DNA of 64,000 nt from contig VWZL01000904.1 in the NCBI GenBank assembly GCA_013396915.1, forward strand, positions 575,892 to 639,891. Direction: 5' to 3'. The position numbers and the translations under genes are program-made. Below the pieces are notes generated by a model. That model was not told the DNA's origin. It did no database searches and saw only the letters and a program-made list of their open reading frames with translations. The stretch comes from Stercorarius parasiticus (taxonomy: Eukaryota > Chordata > Aves > Charadriiformes > Stercorariidae). This document shows, in pieces, positions 35,618 to 48,168 of the stretch. How positions within the stretch are numbered: the first letter of the stretch is position 1; each line of letters starts with the position of its first letter.

Positions 35618-37167
35618 TGGTGGGCTTCAAGTTTCTGGTCTGGTGGCTGGAGGGAGTGCATCACCATTCGTTACAGATTAGACACTGGGAAATCACAAAA
35701 GCAGGTTTTTCTAGGGACACGTCTCTATGAAGGAAGACTATAATTGCACTGATGCATACCTATGCTTTTGAAAGCATCAGTAGTAATTCACTCAAAACTT
35801 AGTTACAATAAACTTGTAAAAACATTAAAAAATGTACTATTTTAGCAGTTTCCACTAACATGTTTATCTTGCTTTCTATATATTTATCTTCTATTGTTTG
35901 GCTACGTAGACATTTTAAATTATAATAGGTATATTTAAAAATTCTCCAGATATTCAAGACTGATCAGAGAACTTTGAGTGCTGCTTTGAAACTTTTCTAA
36001 CTATTAAAGCCTGATAGATCAGCACTTAGTGGAAATCAGAACTCCCTTCGAATGCCCCATTCTTTGTTGAAAATCCTGGTGTATAACATAAGGAAAGATA
36101 AGGAAATAAGTGGATAAGCAGGTGGAACAGCATGTAGATTAACTGTTATCAAAAGATTTTTTACTGAAAAAGTGCTATCAGCCCTCAAAATTTCTCTCTG
36201 ACTAATGAAAATCTTTTCTGTGACACTGACTTGGGAACACCACTATTTATGGTCTCCTGTTCCACCACTGGTATGCAGACCACAGTTTGTGAATGATGGA
36301 TATGAAACTGAGAGATGGTTAGTGTGTGTATGTGAGCTCCAGAAGCCTTGCTTATAAACTGTTGTCAAATATTTCTGTTAATTTGTTTCTTGAAAATAAG
36401 CTACTGTGTCAGTTTCACTCTTGATGTATTAAATCCTTTAAATTATTAAATATGCCATGAATTGTGATATTATGCCCAGGCAAGCTTTATTGCTTATGTA
36501 ATTTTTTTCACTTTGAAAACACTTTATGAATGCTGTATGTTGCTCAAACTCTAGTCAAAACTCTAGTGGTGATGTGGAATATAAATAATTGCAAATAGTA
36601 AGGCTTATGCTATGTGCACTGATATTAAGAAGCGGTGTAGCAAACATTTTTAGCTTTGTGCTTGGATCAGATAGTTTGCCAGTCTTATGTTTCCTATGCC
36701 GTGCATTGCTGAAAAGAAGATACATGCAATTATTTAGATTATTAAATAGAGAAGTGACTGCCTAAAGCCTGTCAGATTTACTGTTGCACTATTTAGTTAT
36801 TTTTAAGCTTATGTGTTTCTGCATGGAAGGACAGGATTTGAAATGAATGATTATGCATAACCCAGGTGATTTTTTCCAGATATTCAGGGTTTGAAAGAGC
36901 ACTGTATTGACTAAAATCTTCCATAGGGCTCTACTGTATAGTAGGAAATAGCAGAGAGATGCTGTCTATACTGCAGCTGTTTCCATTTTCCTAGGATTAG
37001 TAAATGATTTCACTTATTAGAAAGACTTAAATGTTGTGCAACATTAAGTACTTCATGTCTTATTCCTGCCTTTAGAGATGGATATAAACAGATGCAGATT
37101 GGTTTGTTTGTGAGCAGAATTGTAAATTGTATTTCAGTGCTGGTAGGATTTGAAGATGATTGAAGAC

Positions 37168-37228
37168 GGTACAGTAACACCGACACAACCTGCAGATAAT
37201 GCTGTACCTGCTCGGTGTTGCTGGTACC
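37168..37228 (+). other. 61-nt stable hairpin, possible structured RNA
   Basis: GGTACAGTAACACCGA (37168-37183) pairs with TCGGTGTTGCTGGTACC (37212-37228). This gives 16 base pairs including one U-G wobble, plus one bulged G at 37223. Inside it, C84-G210 and A85-T209 (last digits of 37184/37210 and 37185/37209) pair, and TGCAG (37191-37195) pairs with CTGTA (37202-37206), closing a 6-base loop. The length, the small terminal loop and the internal bulges resemble a microRNA precursor. A decayed palindromic transposon end is the main alternative. I do not recognise either arm as a known mature microRNA. The minus-strand transcript would fold almost as well, so the strand is arbitrary. Confidence 0.4.
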
Positions 37229-38601
37229 TTTGTGGTGTGTAACACTTCATCAGCATTCCAAGAGTCTACAACTTTCCACTATAGTAAAAGGTTTTTGCTA
37301 ATACAACAAGGTTTATAGATTTTTAAAACAAATAGTTTCACTATTTGTGTCTGAAATCTATTTGTTTAAATGATGTATTAAATAATAAATGCATTTTGTG
37401 CAACTCTTTCTCACTGGCATTATGTGTTAGTACAGTTAGGTAGGAGGATGCTTAAAAATGCTTTCCAAGTATTTCATAGAATGGTAGTACTGTCAGCCAA
37501 TAGTGTTAAAAATACTATTTTTATAGAAGTAATTTCTTTAAATTATGGAATTTTGGCTTGTCTGTTATGTGCTAAAGACAGGTGAGGACCATTTTGTGTG
37601 CCAGGCAGTCTCCCTGAAAGGGCCTGCTTGTTTGGCTGACAGCTGAGCTAACCTAATTCAGCTGGAAAGTGGGACAGAGTTCAGTTGTGCAGATCATTTC
37701 TCGCACTGGGTTATTGACTGCATTCGCCGCCTCTTCCCTGAGAAATTTCACATTCAGCAAAATCAAATGTGTGTGCAGTGTCCAAGGCCCATTTATCAAA
37801 TCAGAACAGTACCTGAGGTCTCAGAGATTTGTTCAATACTTTGAGAAATAAAGCGGTGGCCTTATATTTTGGTACTAGATTTCACATACTCATTTTGATT
37901 TCCATTCTTCAACTGCAGGAAACAATCTAATGTTTACTAGGAAGAATGCTATTTGCATTTCATTATTTTCAAAATTAGAATAGGCGTTCAGCAATATGGG
38001 TCATAGTTTTAAAATCATGTTCTCTGATCCTTCAGTTGAATGCTTCTACTTAATTTTTAATATGAAACAAATATTTTCATACATAGATCTTATTAATCAA
38101 TGCATTTTTTAAAAAATGCTATGCCAATGTATCTGCTTATTGTTTTCCTATGTATTGTGCGAGTCTGTCCATTTCTATATACTGGATACTTAAATAACTG
38201 AAAATTTTATTTCATTATGCACAGGGCAAGTAAATACTCTCTCTGTAATACAAGCCTTCATGCTAGGCTTGTCTCACATGGGAAAACTCCCTGGGAAGGC
38301 AAAGAGCTTACTTGATCTGCATATGTTTAATGTCTGAAAACACAGAATTTCTTAGTGACACACACACTCCCCTAAACATTGAAGAAAGTGTGTTACTGAA
38401 GTTTTAATGTCATGGGTATAGAAAAGGACTTTCTGTTCAGAGAAACACCGATTTATTTTATTTTGACTCACCATACTAGGTAACTTTTTTGGTAGACTTT
38501 ATAATCCTTCTCAGGGAAAACATTTTCCATCAGGTGTGTCCACATGAGGAGGTAAAGTTAGAAGTAAGAATGCTTTACTTTAATGCTTTTTTTTTCTTTT
38601 T

Positions 38602-38602
38602 N
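38602..38602. other. Ambiguous base N after a T-rich run
   Basis: The N follows two T tracts (38587-38595 region and 38597-38601) and precedes CCAGAAATAG. The other two Ns in the window mark missing CR1 sequence, so this one may also hide unresolved repeat sequence rather than one base. Confidence 0.5.
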
Positions 38603-39126
38603 CCAGAAATAGATGTCTCTAATACTACAAATGTATTTTGCTTGTGGTGGCTGTTCAGACAGGACCAAGAGGAACAGAAGTGCTTTTATGACTTTCAGTA
38701 TTGGTATTATATTAGCAGTTAAAGACGCAGGTTCCACTCAGCTAAACGTTGTAACAGCACACAGAAATACATAACTGCAGTTAAGTAATATCTTTCCTCT
38801 CCTACACTCTCTTGTCTTTCCTTTTTTATTTCTTTTCTATGAGATAATGTCTGGGAACTTAAGACTTGCAATATTGTGAAGCAGTTGTAATTGAGGCATT
38901 GGGGTTTACTGCACTAGAAAATCGAAATAAAAGTGATTTGCTGCAGAGATATTAATGTTAGCTATGGAAACCCTCTCCACAGGAGTGTCTCTAACGCGTG
39001 TGGCCATTAATAATGCTGAGCTTCATGATGATTTGCGGAGGACCTTCTCTCTGCCTGCCAGGGGAGACAGCACGAGGATTAAAGCATAAGTGCCAAATGT
39101 TTCATAGCTTTTCTCCTTCAGATTTT

Positions 39127-39175
39127 ATGCAAATTACATAATGGATCAATTTGCATATTCCCAGGTAGTTTGCAT
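39127..39175. promoter_or_regulatory. Cluster of three POU octamer-type sites
   Basis: ATGCAAAT (39127-39134) and ATTTGCAT (39149-39156) are exact octamer motifs in opposite orientation, and GTTTGCAT (39168-39175) matches 7 of 8. All three fall within 49 bp. The preceding sequence (about 38890-39110) is complex and repeat-free, with CCATTAATAATG and several CpGs (ACGCGTG). The octamer is the binding site of POU-domain factors. That this cluster works as an enhancer is inference. Confidence 0.3.
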
Positions 39176-40480
39176 ATCTTGTTTAAACTGCGTGGGCTTG
39201 TTCTGAAGGTTAATCTTAGTAAATTAGGTTTATTGTTTCAATGTAAGATAGAGATGGGACAAGTCTCTCTTACTCTGCTTATGCCTCACCTTGATCCCAA
39301 GGGCATGGGCTCTTTTTGAGCAAGTCGACAATTTGGGTTTTGTTGTCTGGTTTATTTTTTTGTCTAGACACTGCGGGGAGTTTGTGCTGTGGCAGTCATC
39401 TCTGAAACCCATTTGCTCAGAAGGTGCCACCAAGCACCCAGATGAAGTAAATACGGTTGCTCACAACACGCTGTTGCGTGCGGACCTGCCATAAGTGTTC
39501 AGTTGAAAGAAGTGACATTATAGCACTAAAAATGCAAGTTAAAATTGAGGCTCACCTTCCTTGTCAAATGGGTTGAAGGCAGAGTCTGCTGCAGGTCTGG
39601 AGCTTGTGGGTTCACAGATATCTTTAAATTATGGTGAAGAACAGTCTGGTGAAAACCCCGCATAGCCACATAAGTTTTGGTGGGCAGGTAATGAAAGCCT
39701 TAGAGTTGATGGTGTGGAGAAGGTTTAAGTAGGATTTAGCTGAGATGTATTTACGTGAACCTTTTCAGGTTTTGTTATGAACTCTCTCGGTAAACCTTAT
39801 TTTATTTTGTTACATAGTCTCTTCTTTCTTGTTTCTGAGGGCTCCTGAGCTATTTGTTATTTCAGTTTTTCATCCTATTTGTCTCCCTTTTAATTGCTTA
39901 TAACTAGCATTACCAGCCTCTCCAAGACTCCCGAGTCTTGTGAAATGATGGCCTCTAGAATCATCTCTTATTTTGGATGCCCTGTATCAAATCAGTATTG
40001 GATAGAGCTGCTATAGTGGGAAGTGCTGCATGAGCTGTGCAGCTTTTATCAGCCCTCTCAAGATACCTTGTCTGAGAGAAAGAAAACTGGAGATAGAGAA
40101 TTTCACCTGGGGGATTGTGGAGGTCACTGGAAGATGGCTGGCAGCATGAAGCAAGAAGAAACATCTAAGGTGCTACAAAGAACAAAACTCACTAATGAGA
40201 GTTTTTCTCTGCCACTGATGCCTAGAAATTGAATACAGAATATTTGGACTCAACAGCACAGCTCTTTCCAGTGGGATATATGCGATCAATCATCCCTGGA
40301 AAGTGATATTGACTGGTACTTTTTAACTAGGCTGAATAAAACACTGTTGTGTACTGCAAGGTGCAATTTTGCATTGGTAGAGGCATTCACTAATGGCTTT
40401 TATTTCTAACTATTGTTCACTTAAAATGCAGACCTAGAAATTTTCACGGAGGAGTAATTTGGGTAGAAGAGAAAGCAAGA

Positions 40481-40497
40481 TTTTTTTTTTTTTTTTT
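40481..40497. repeat. T17 homopolymer
   Basis: Seventeen consecutive T, preceded by AAGCAAGA. There is no SINE or LINE body on either side, so it is not an obvious retroposon tail. Length is error-prone in assemblies. Confidence 0.9.
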
Positions 40498-40706
40498 GCC
40501 ACTGACTTAATTATGCCTGCTGGGCTGTGTAACAGCTCAGTCTTTGTAGAACTGTATCAGTAGGGATTTCAAAATGTACAGTACTTTGTATACTAACAAA
40601 AAGGTTCAGCTCCTCAGTGTCCAGCTCTATAGGAAACATCTTCTTACCATCCTGTGATTTTTTTTTGTTCCTATCTTTTCATAGATATAAAGTGCTGATT
40701 GTGTGA

Positions 40707-40721
40707 TGGTGGTGGTGGTGG
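40707..40721. repeat. (TGG)5 and adjoining G/T-rich tract
   Basis: Five TGG units, followed by GGTTGTTGGGG and, after a T-rich break, GTGGGGGTTTTTTG (to about 40782). The + strand is G/T-rich and the minus strand C/A-rich. The G runs are too uneven for a clear quadruplex call. Confidence 0.85.
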
Positions 40722-41811
40722 GTTGTTGGGGTTCGGAGTGGTTTTTCTTTCCTTTTTTTTTAATGTTTGTGGGGGTTTTTTGAAAAGGAAGTTAAACTTG
40801 GATGAAACTTATTACTTAATGGGCCTATTTTTTGTCAGTGTCCTAGTGAATGGGTTTGTTACCCTAATCTCTCAACTTCCCCAGACTCAGCCCATTGCCA
40901 AAGCGATACAAATATTTACGTATATCTGATAAAAGCAAAAGTGAAGGACATTCTACCTTCTGCTCACTGTATACATTTGATATTTTGTTTCTGTTGATAG
41001 TTTTTAAGGGATAGGCATTCTTTCCATGCATTTTCTCCTGTTTTTTGAGGGCTATTTTTTCCACAATAAGGCTGTGCTTATGTTTGTTTTGCGCTAACGC
41101 AGAACATACCCACACTTTGTAGAAACGTGTAACGTCTGTCTGTTTTTTTGTTGCAGTATGTGCAGGAATGTGCAGATCCAAACAGCTTGTATTTTATCTT
41201 GAACTTTTTTCTCCACAGAATACTTTTCTACTATGTATATTTTGATTTTGCTTTGGGGGAAATCAGATCTTTGATTTCCTAGGTAGCCTTCAGTAGTTAG
41301 ACTGTTGTTGCATCCTTGTAATTTTGGATACTAATACTGCCACCAACAGTAGGGTCTAAAACCGAGGTAGATGTACTTGAGCAAGATGTGGGACTGCTGT
41401 TAATCCTAGTGATTCATCAGAAATCACCCTTTCTCTCTCTGAGAGCAGGGCTCAGGCAAAGCACTCGGTTCTGAAGAACAGAAGAGCTTCGGGCTTTATT
41501 TAGACAAGCTTGTCTTCATTTAAATAGAAGTTGTATTCACTGTAGTCTCATCTGAGCTGGGTACAAAATGTACAATTACATGGCTTTTAGAGGAAACAGA
41601 ATTTCATGGGAATACTGAATAATAATTTTTCTTCCTCCTTTTGAAGATCAAAGATGACTCTTAACGTTGCTTCTGAACATGACAACAGGCAGGAAGATTG
41701 TAAACATAGTAAAAGGGCTCTTCAGAATTTACTTGATAGTTTGGATGGGTTTTTTTATCCTTTCTTTTCATGCATGGTTCAGAACTGTAGTCACAGCTCA
41801 GCTTGAGAACT

Positions 41812-42036
41812 CAGAATAAATCACAGCATATTCAGGGTGGAAGGCACCTCAGAAAGTTTCTAGTCCAACTTTCTTCTTGATTCAGGGTCAGTTGTGAGAT
41901 GAGACCAGGTTATTCAGCACTTTATCCAGTTGGTAGCCTTGAAAACTTATAGTTAGGGAGACTGCACCACCTTTCTGAGCAACTTTTTGGCCTGCTGGAC
42001 TGCCTCATGGTGACAAAGTTGTTCCTTATATCCACT
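41812..42036 (-). mobile_element. CR1 LINE 3' UTR fragment, decayed
   Basis: AATCACAGCATATTCAGGGTG, GGAAGGCACCTCAGAAAG and TCTAGTCCAACTTTC are the reverse complement of a CR1 3' end with about the divergence of an old copy. They are followed by CAGGGTCAGTTGTGAG, GTAGCCTTGAAAACTT, GGGAGACTGCACCACC and TTCCTTATATCCA, the expected order of the CR1 3' UTR. It stops near 42036 and no ORF2 sequence is attached. Confidence 0.85.
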
Positions 42037-44874
42037 GACAAGCCAGATATAAAAAGTCTAGGATGTCAAAAGGAGCAGAAGGAGGAAGGAATCTTCCTTA
42101 TATTTCCTACTTCCATTCTTCTCATTTGTAACCTTTTCCCTCTTACTCTTCTCTTTAGCCTCAGTTTTAACCTCATCTTTAGTACCTCTCCTAGTGTCAC
42201 CAATTTCATGTATCCATCTCCTTTGAATGTCCCACAAGCACTTCTCCTTAAAAGCGTGTAAAGATGGTGACAAAAGTAACCACAAGAGGAAACTAAGGCA
42301 AATAATGCTTTACTGGTAGCATTATATTTAAAAGTTTATTGCATTTTTGCAACTTGAAGCCTGGTACAGATGGTAAGCAAAGGAATATGCTATGGTTATT
42401 TTGCAGTTTTGCTTTTCTGTTTAAGAATAGCATATTGTGTGTTAACAGTGAATTTGAAAGATTATGCAACCAGAAGCTACAATGTAATGAATGGTTGGTT
42501 TGTTGTTTTTTTTTTTCAGAAATATTAAGGTACGATATTGTACAAACTGCTTCAGTAGGAAAACTGTAACAGTTTTGGTTAAAACATGATTATTTTTTCT
42601 TATAATATCCAAGCTAAACCTCAGTTTTGCACCTAGAGGATAGTTTAAGAAATTAATAGAAAGATACTGTTTTTTGTTAGAATAATAGCTATAAAATCAG
42701 GAATCAGTCTAACACAAAAGTACACAAGTATGCAGAAGTAGGTTTCAAAAGATGATGATGTGGAATTTAGTGGGTTATTCGAATATTAAAAGGTTAAGAT
42801 CTGCCTTGAAAGACTTGAAAAAAGTGACCATGGATTTTATGTCTAAAGTCTAATGAATTTAAAAACTGATTGTATGATATAAAGACAGAGTTCCTCTGGA
42901 CGTAAAGTCAATAAGTTGATATCTCAAGGGAACAATGGTGCAATTAGTGTTACTACACGCTTTCATTGATGATGTAGTGGAAGGCTGTATAAGTAAGGCG
43001 ATATGGCCCAACATGGTGATAGCTCACTGCTATTAACATTAATAAAAACACAGTGAAGTACTACTAGAGTCTCAGATCAGTGGAGCCAGGCAGAAAAAGC
43101 ATATATTAACTTGCACTAGTCAATAATACTAAGAAAAAACCAACTTGTTTGTATACTTTTCTGATTTAGAGAGTCCTCATTTGCAGGTTGGGAGAATGAT
43201 ACTGGCAGATTTTGGCAGTTCAGTGACAGAGTATCCTATTCAAAACAGGAATTTAAAGCAAATAGGGCTCTGCAGCTGTTTTGAAAACAGCAAAAATGTG
43301 GAAAATATATCCATTGAAATGGTGATTTGCCTTCAGACAGAGAGGTGTCCAATTCTGATGTCGCAGCTAAAATTGAAGCAGGCTGGATTAGTGAATCTAA
43401 TCTGTTCTGGGCCAGAAATCAAGTTAAAATGGTTATTTGGAGATTTATTAGTGGGACAATATGAAATGACAGATAAGCCAGGAACTAATTTGAAACTGAA
43501 TGGCAGTTTCATTTCCCAAATGTGTAGGTGGTGCTTTAGACAACATTATCAGCAAGCATTTTATCTAACTTGAAAATCTGGAGATTATCCAGAAATCTAA
43601 AAAAAAACATAAAATAAATAATTGGAAACCAGCTCATACAATCTGATTCACGTCCAGAAATAACTTGAATTTCTTGTAAAAAGTGGTCTGATACATTAAA
43701 AAGATTTTACAAGTCTTTCATAACAAATCAGCACACAGGTGATGTAATACAGTTTAATACACTGGGGAAATCATTGTATCTGGTTTTATAAAAGGCAAGT
43801 GTAGTAAGTAACCTGTGGTGGTCCTCGTGGTGTAGTAAATCATGAATAAACTTGCTATATGGATATAAATTTTTCTTTTCCACTTTTTTCTTTCCTACAA
43901 ATCTGTCAGCATAAAGAATAGCTGCTTTCAAGCTTTTTATCCTGAGCAAAGGTCATTTCTAGGAATGAATGTGCTTTTCTTGATAAAATGTGTCCTACAG
44001 GAAGTGGATGAGAGCTCCAGGCTTTATTTGGGGTAATAATATTTAATCCAGATGAAAATCTTTCTTGAAAATCGGAGGATGTATAACTTCATTAAAATTG
44101 GAGTAACCATACATTTTTCTTGTCATCTGGAATATGCAAATTAAATGCACTGTGGCAGTTACAATTTAGTTATGTAAGTCATCAAACTTGGAATTGAAAC
44201 TTAAATTTTCTAGCTGAGGAAAAAGGAAGGAGAAAGTTATGCATCTAGAATGCTGTGCATATGCCTTTTTCAAAAACACAAATCAACCAATAATGGGTTG
44301 CTGTAAACCAGTGAATGGTTGAAGAAAACTTTATGAAGAGCTGAATGGAAAGTTGAGTGTTGCTGGTTTTCTGTCTGGAGAGAAGGGTACTTAATCTCAT
44401 TCAAGGGAACATACCACGGGATTGCCCAAATGGTTGTAAAAATGCTTGTTGTCCTCAATTGGAATAAATGCTACCATTTCTTAGTAATATCTAGATTTGG
44501 TGCATTTGCACGTCTTGCTTACTAGTTAGAAGTGAGAAAAAGAAAATGAAACTTCCTTGATATGAAGACAATTTTGGAAGTAACTTGGAAAACTTTGAAT
44601 TTCACCAGTCACCTGAGCTGAGCAGCTTTGCAGTGGAGCATGGGGCAGATATCTTCAGCTTTATAGATGCTTAGCATATGAAATACATACATTGTTCCTT
44701 TTCTTACAATTTTCGCACCAAAATTTATGCTCAGAACATCTCGGGGATAACGTTACGGGGTTAGAAATGCATGCAGAAGGAATGCGGTTCAACAGACTTA
44801 AGTAAAAAATACTGAACTCTAGAATAGGGAAAATTTGCCATCGGAAAGCCAGAGAGGTAAGTGGAAAACACGTA

Positions 44875-45044
44875 TTCAACCCTGTCCTTATCAATGCAAG
44901 ATATACTTAATAAAATAGTACATCACAGAGGTGTTATCAAGCTGTTTAAAAAAGAAATCTTCAACCCTGTCTTTATCAATGAAAGACGTACTTAATAAAA
45001 TCACAGATCACAGAGGTGTTGTCAAGCTGTTTAAAAAAGAAATC
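44875..45044. repeat. 85-bp tandem duplication, two copies
   Basis: Copy 1 (44875-44959) and copy 2 (44960-45044) abut exactly. Both begin TTCAACCCTGT, share ACTTAATAAAAT and ATCACAGAGGTGTT, and end CAAGCTGTTTAAAAAAGAAATC. I count 9 differences in 85 positions, four of them bunched in the ATAGTACATCAC/ATCACAGATCAC segment. There are no indels, so the duplication is old enough to have diverged by roughly a tenth. I do not recognise the unit as a known repeat. Confidence 0.93.
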
Positions 45045-48000
45045 TTTTGTTTTAGACTGATACTTATATGCTTAAGCTGCAGATAAACATTTGGTGCTAT
45101 GTATTTCTAGTTTTGTAACAGATTGTTCTGTGTGTGCAGTGATTTCTGAGGCTCGAGTTAATATGCTTATCTTCACTGCTGTTTTGTGGAAGCCTTTAAT
45201 AAGTTTTAAGAAGTGAAGAAAGTCCCTTTGTACTTCCTTATACTTTTGGGTTTTGAATAGGCAATGTCTAGTTTTGTTCTTTTGTTAATTGTTAATATTA
45301 ATTGCACAGACTGGTCTTCCACTTGTTGAACTCTGCTTTGTACCTCCCAGTTATTATCTCTTGACTGTGGCTGACAGTATGCTTGGTAGGTGTTTGTACT
45401 AGGTGTTTGTGTAGGTCTTGCTATAATGGAGATATATAGCGTGTATAATGAAGTGTGTGGTTTACAGGATACATTATAGTTGCCTACTTTTAAGCAACTA
45501 TGATGCTGCTTAGAGGCTCTTAATGGTGTTCTCTTGCCATACCTCAAATTTCTGTCTGTTGTCTTGGGGAAGTTGGGGGATTTTGAGGTCAGAGAAGAAT
45601 GATACAGTGAAATAGTTCAGGTTTCTATCTGTGTTTGGTTTCTTAGTCCTTTGTTATGCACTGAAGGAACTTTGTGTTTCATGAATAAGGTAGTTACTAA
45701 GTGAGGAATTCCCCATTTCTTTGGTCCCGAGAGCATTAAATGGATTGTTACCTCTAGCTACACCTTAGTTTACTTGTAACTACAGGATATGTAAGGTATT
45801 TGAAGTAGGAACTTGCCATGATTACCCTAGTCAATTTAGCAAGGAATAGTTAAAAGAAGTTTTTTAAGTTGCATTTTATGGGAGCTTTTCTTCTTCAACA
45901 GGTGAGCACCGGTGGTTGCAATGCTGAGTGTGCAAACAGACAGTGGATAACACAATTGGGCCTTTTAGAGGGAATGACCATGAATATTCAGACCCTCATC
46001 TTCAAGCACAAGGGTCAAGAGATGTACATCTGCATTCTTATATTTAATGCCTATTGTTTATGTGGCGTGAAATACAAAATATGTAATCCATTCGTGTTTC
46101 TGTTGAAAGATATAAGCAAGTAACTTTCAGACTTCTCTTTATTTGTGTGTAGACTCACTTTCCATCTTTCACTTAGGTCTCCAGACATGGAAGATTGGTC
46201 CTGGATGTGGTATCAAAAATGGAGAGACAGGCAAAGCTGGAAATTAGGAAGCAAAAATCACTTGTTTTGTGTATGATATCCTCATGTTTATGGATAAGCA
46301 AACACTTTGAGCTCCATTTAAGTGAGTGAGCAGCCACTCCTGAGATCAATTCAGATTCCTCTTTTTCCTTCCTGAACTTTTAAAGTTGTTCACATATATT
46401 TTTATAAACATAAAACCAAACACTCTTTCAACTCCTGTGCTATGCATATTTGCTGTTGACTTAGTGTCTTCTAGACATTAGAACCATTTCTTTGGGCTTG
46501 TCTTAACTGAAGGCTTGTTGCAGTAAAATATACCTTTGTAGATACTAGTTAATGGTTGTCTCTTAAAATGAAGTAGTTAATTATTTTGTAATTGCGAGTT
46601 TGAATGTTGCTGGAATGTTTATTCTGGGCTACAGATATTTGTAATTTACTCTGGCATGTCTAGCCTGATCCCTAGGGTAAACTGCAATTTTTTTAGTTTG
46701 GGAGAAAAAAGAGTTTGGGATTGCGTAGCTAACTTTGACAGTTATATTTATGGCAGCATAATTAGTTCAGTCATCTTGAGTTTAAAATATAGTGTAACGT
46801 GACAAACATATTTAACACATGCTTAGAAAAAGGTATGGGGGAGGTAATTGAAGAAACACATTGTCATCCTTTGGGACTGAGATACTAATGCAAATCTTGG
46901 GGTGGTGGGTTGTGTTGATTGCTGGTGTTTTTTGTTAGTTTTCTTTTTTTTTTCCCTCCATGTATCCTAGTGTAACAGCCAGTTACACTACAGTTACCTT
47001 GGCTGTCTTTCTGGAATACTTTTTGTAATTGCCTATTCTGAAGGGAGATGGCCAAGTCCCACCACTACTATTGGGGTAGGACAGAGGAGCCTGATAACTG
47101 CTGAGGATGAGAGCAGGAGGTTCCTCGTGGTGAGCTCAAGTAATCAAAGTGGAGCTTTGCCCCACCTCCAGGCTGTTGGCACCAATGTGCTAAAAAAGCT
47201 GCACATCACAGAAGTTAAGAAGCACTTTCCTGTTCACAGGGAAGAGAATCTCAGCTACAAGTTTTCTTCAAGTTGAGGAATAGAAATCCATGTTTATCAC
47301 AGTGTCTCTGTGATTATGTAAATTTTCCTCCAAAAATAACACTTGTATTACAGCAGTGGTTGGGAAAATGAGTCTATGGAGGAATCTTATACCTCGTGGT
47401 CAGCTTGAGCGAATCCCAGAAGACAGGATGGGTTGTTCTGCCACTGAGGTCAGTGTGCTGAAAGAGCTGGTTTCCTATCTCGCTTCCTTTGTGGGATTTG
47501 TGCCCATAGCAACACCCATTGGCAGCTCTGAGATTGCAGTGCCACTGCTGCCCAGCCCTCTGCAGTACCGCTTCTCTCGGCATACTGACCTAGAATACTG
47601 CCCTAGATCTGTTTCAGAGGATTTCTTTAATTTTCCCCTTCTAACTTTTCAGAAACCCCCTCAGGATCTTAAATTGGTTGGTAGTTGCAATATGATAAAT
47701 TGGCTGCTAATTAGTTTTTTCTAGAAACACTAGTTCTTACCTTTTAAATTTTTTTTCTACCCTGCACTTGTCCTGACAATTTACTTTCTCCGACACATCA
47801 GAATGTTAATTAATGTTCTCAATTCATCTATGTAAATACAGATTCTGTAGTCTACTGTGTTGTTTCCTACTAATTTTAGCTTTGTACAACTGTAAACTAG
47901 GCAGTTCCTCAACTATCAGCAGTTGCAAACACTTGTGTCCCTCCATCACTGCTTTTTGGTTTTGCTTTTGTTGTGATAAATCACAACACTGAGGTTTTCA

Positions 48001-48168
48001 TGCACAGTAGTTAGTATCAAGTCACTTCATACTGAAGTCCTTAACTGTCAAATACGAAATGCTGACAGTCTTTTTTTGGCCTGTGCCTTAATAAGAGTCA
48101 TAAATAATGCTCTAAAATAGGAAAGGATGCTGATGGCTAGTCAGAAAGGGCATTCACCTTTGAAATGC

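Larger units (their letters stand above)
35618..41811. other. Non-coding stretch, no gene recognised
   Basis: Contains the 61-nt hairpin at 37168-37228, an N at 38602, an octamer-site cluster at 39127-39175, T17 and (TGG)5 tracts near 40500-40720, and a perfect 8-bp inverted repeat (CAAGACTC at 39923-39930, GAGTCTTG at 39933-39940). No coding exon recognised. Confidence 0.55.

Noticed and set aside
37481..37500. TTTCATAGAATGGTAGTACTG, resembling the start of a CR1 3' end (CATAGAATGG)
   Set aside because: The following sequence lacks GGTTGGAAGGGACC, so there is no CR1 continuation.
43145..43573. 142-codon open frame on the + strand
   Set aside because: No recognisable domain or close family, ordinary AT-rich composition, and no supporting splice or promoter context. 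Treated as a chance frame. A protein search with no hits would confirm this.
45206..45547. 113-codon frame on the minus strand
   Set aside because: No family resemblance, and an AT-rich chance frame.
47356..47724. 122-codon frame with a GTG-type start, preceded by TTACAG
   Set aside because: The region 47040-47600 looks slightly more complex than its surroundings and the CAG could be a splice acceptor, but the peptide resembles nothing I know and no donor site or second exon could be tied to it.
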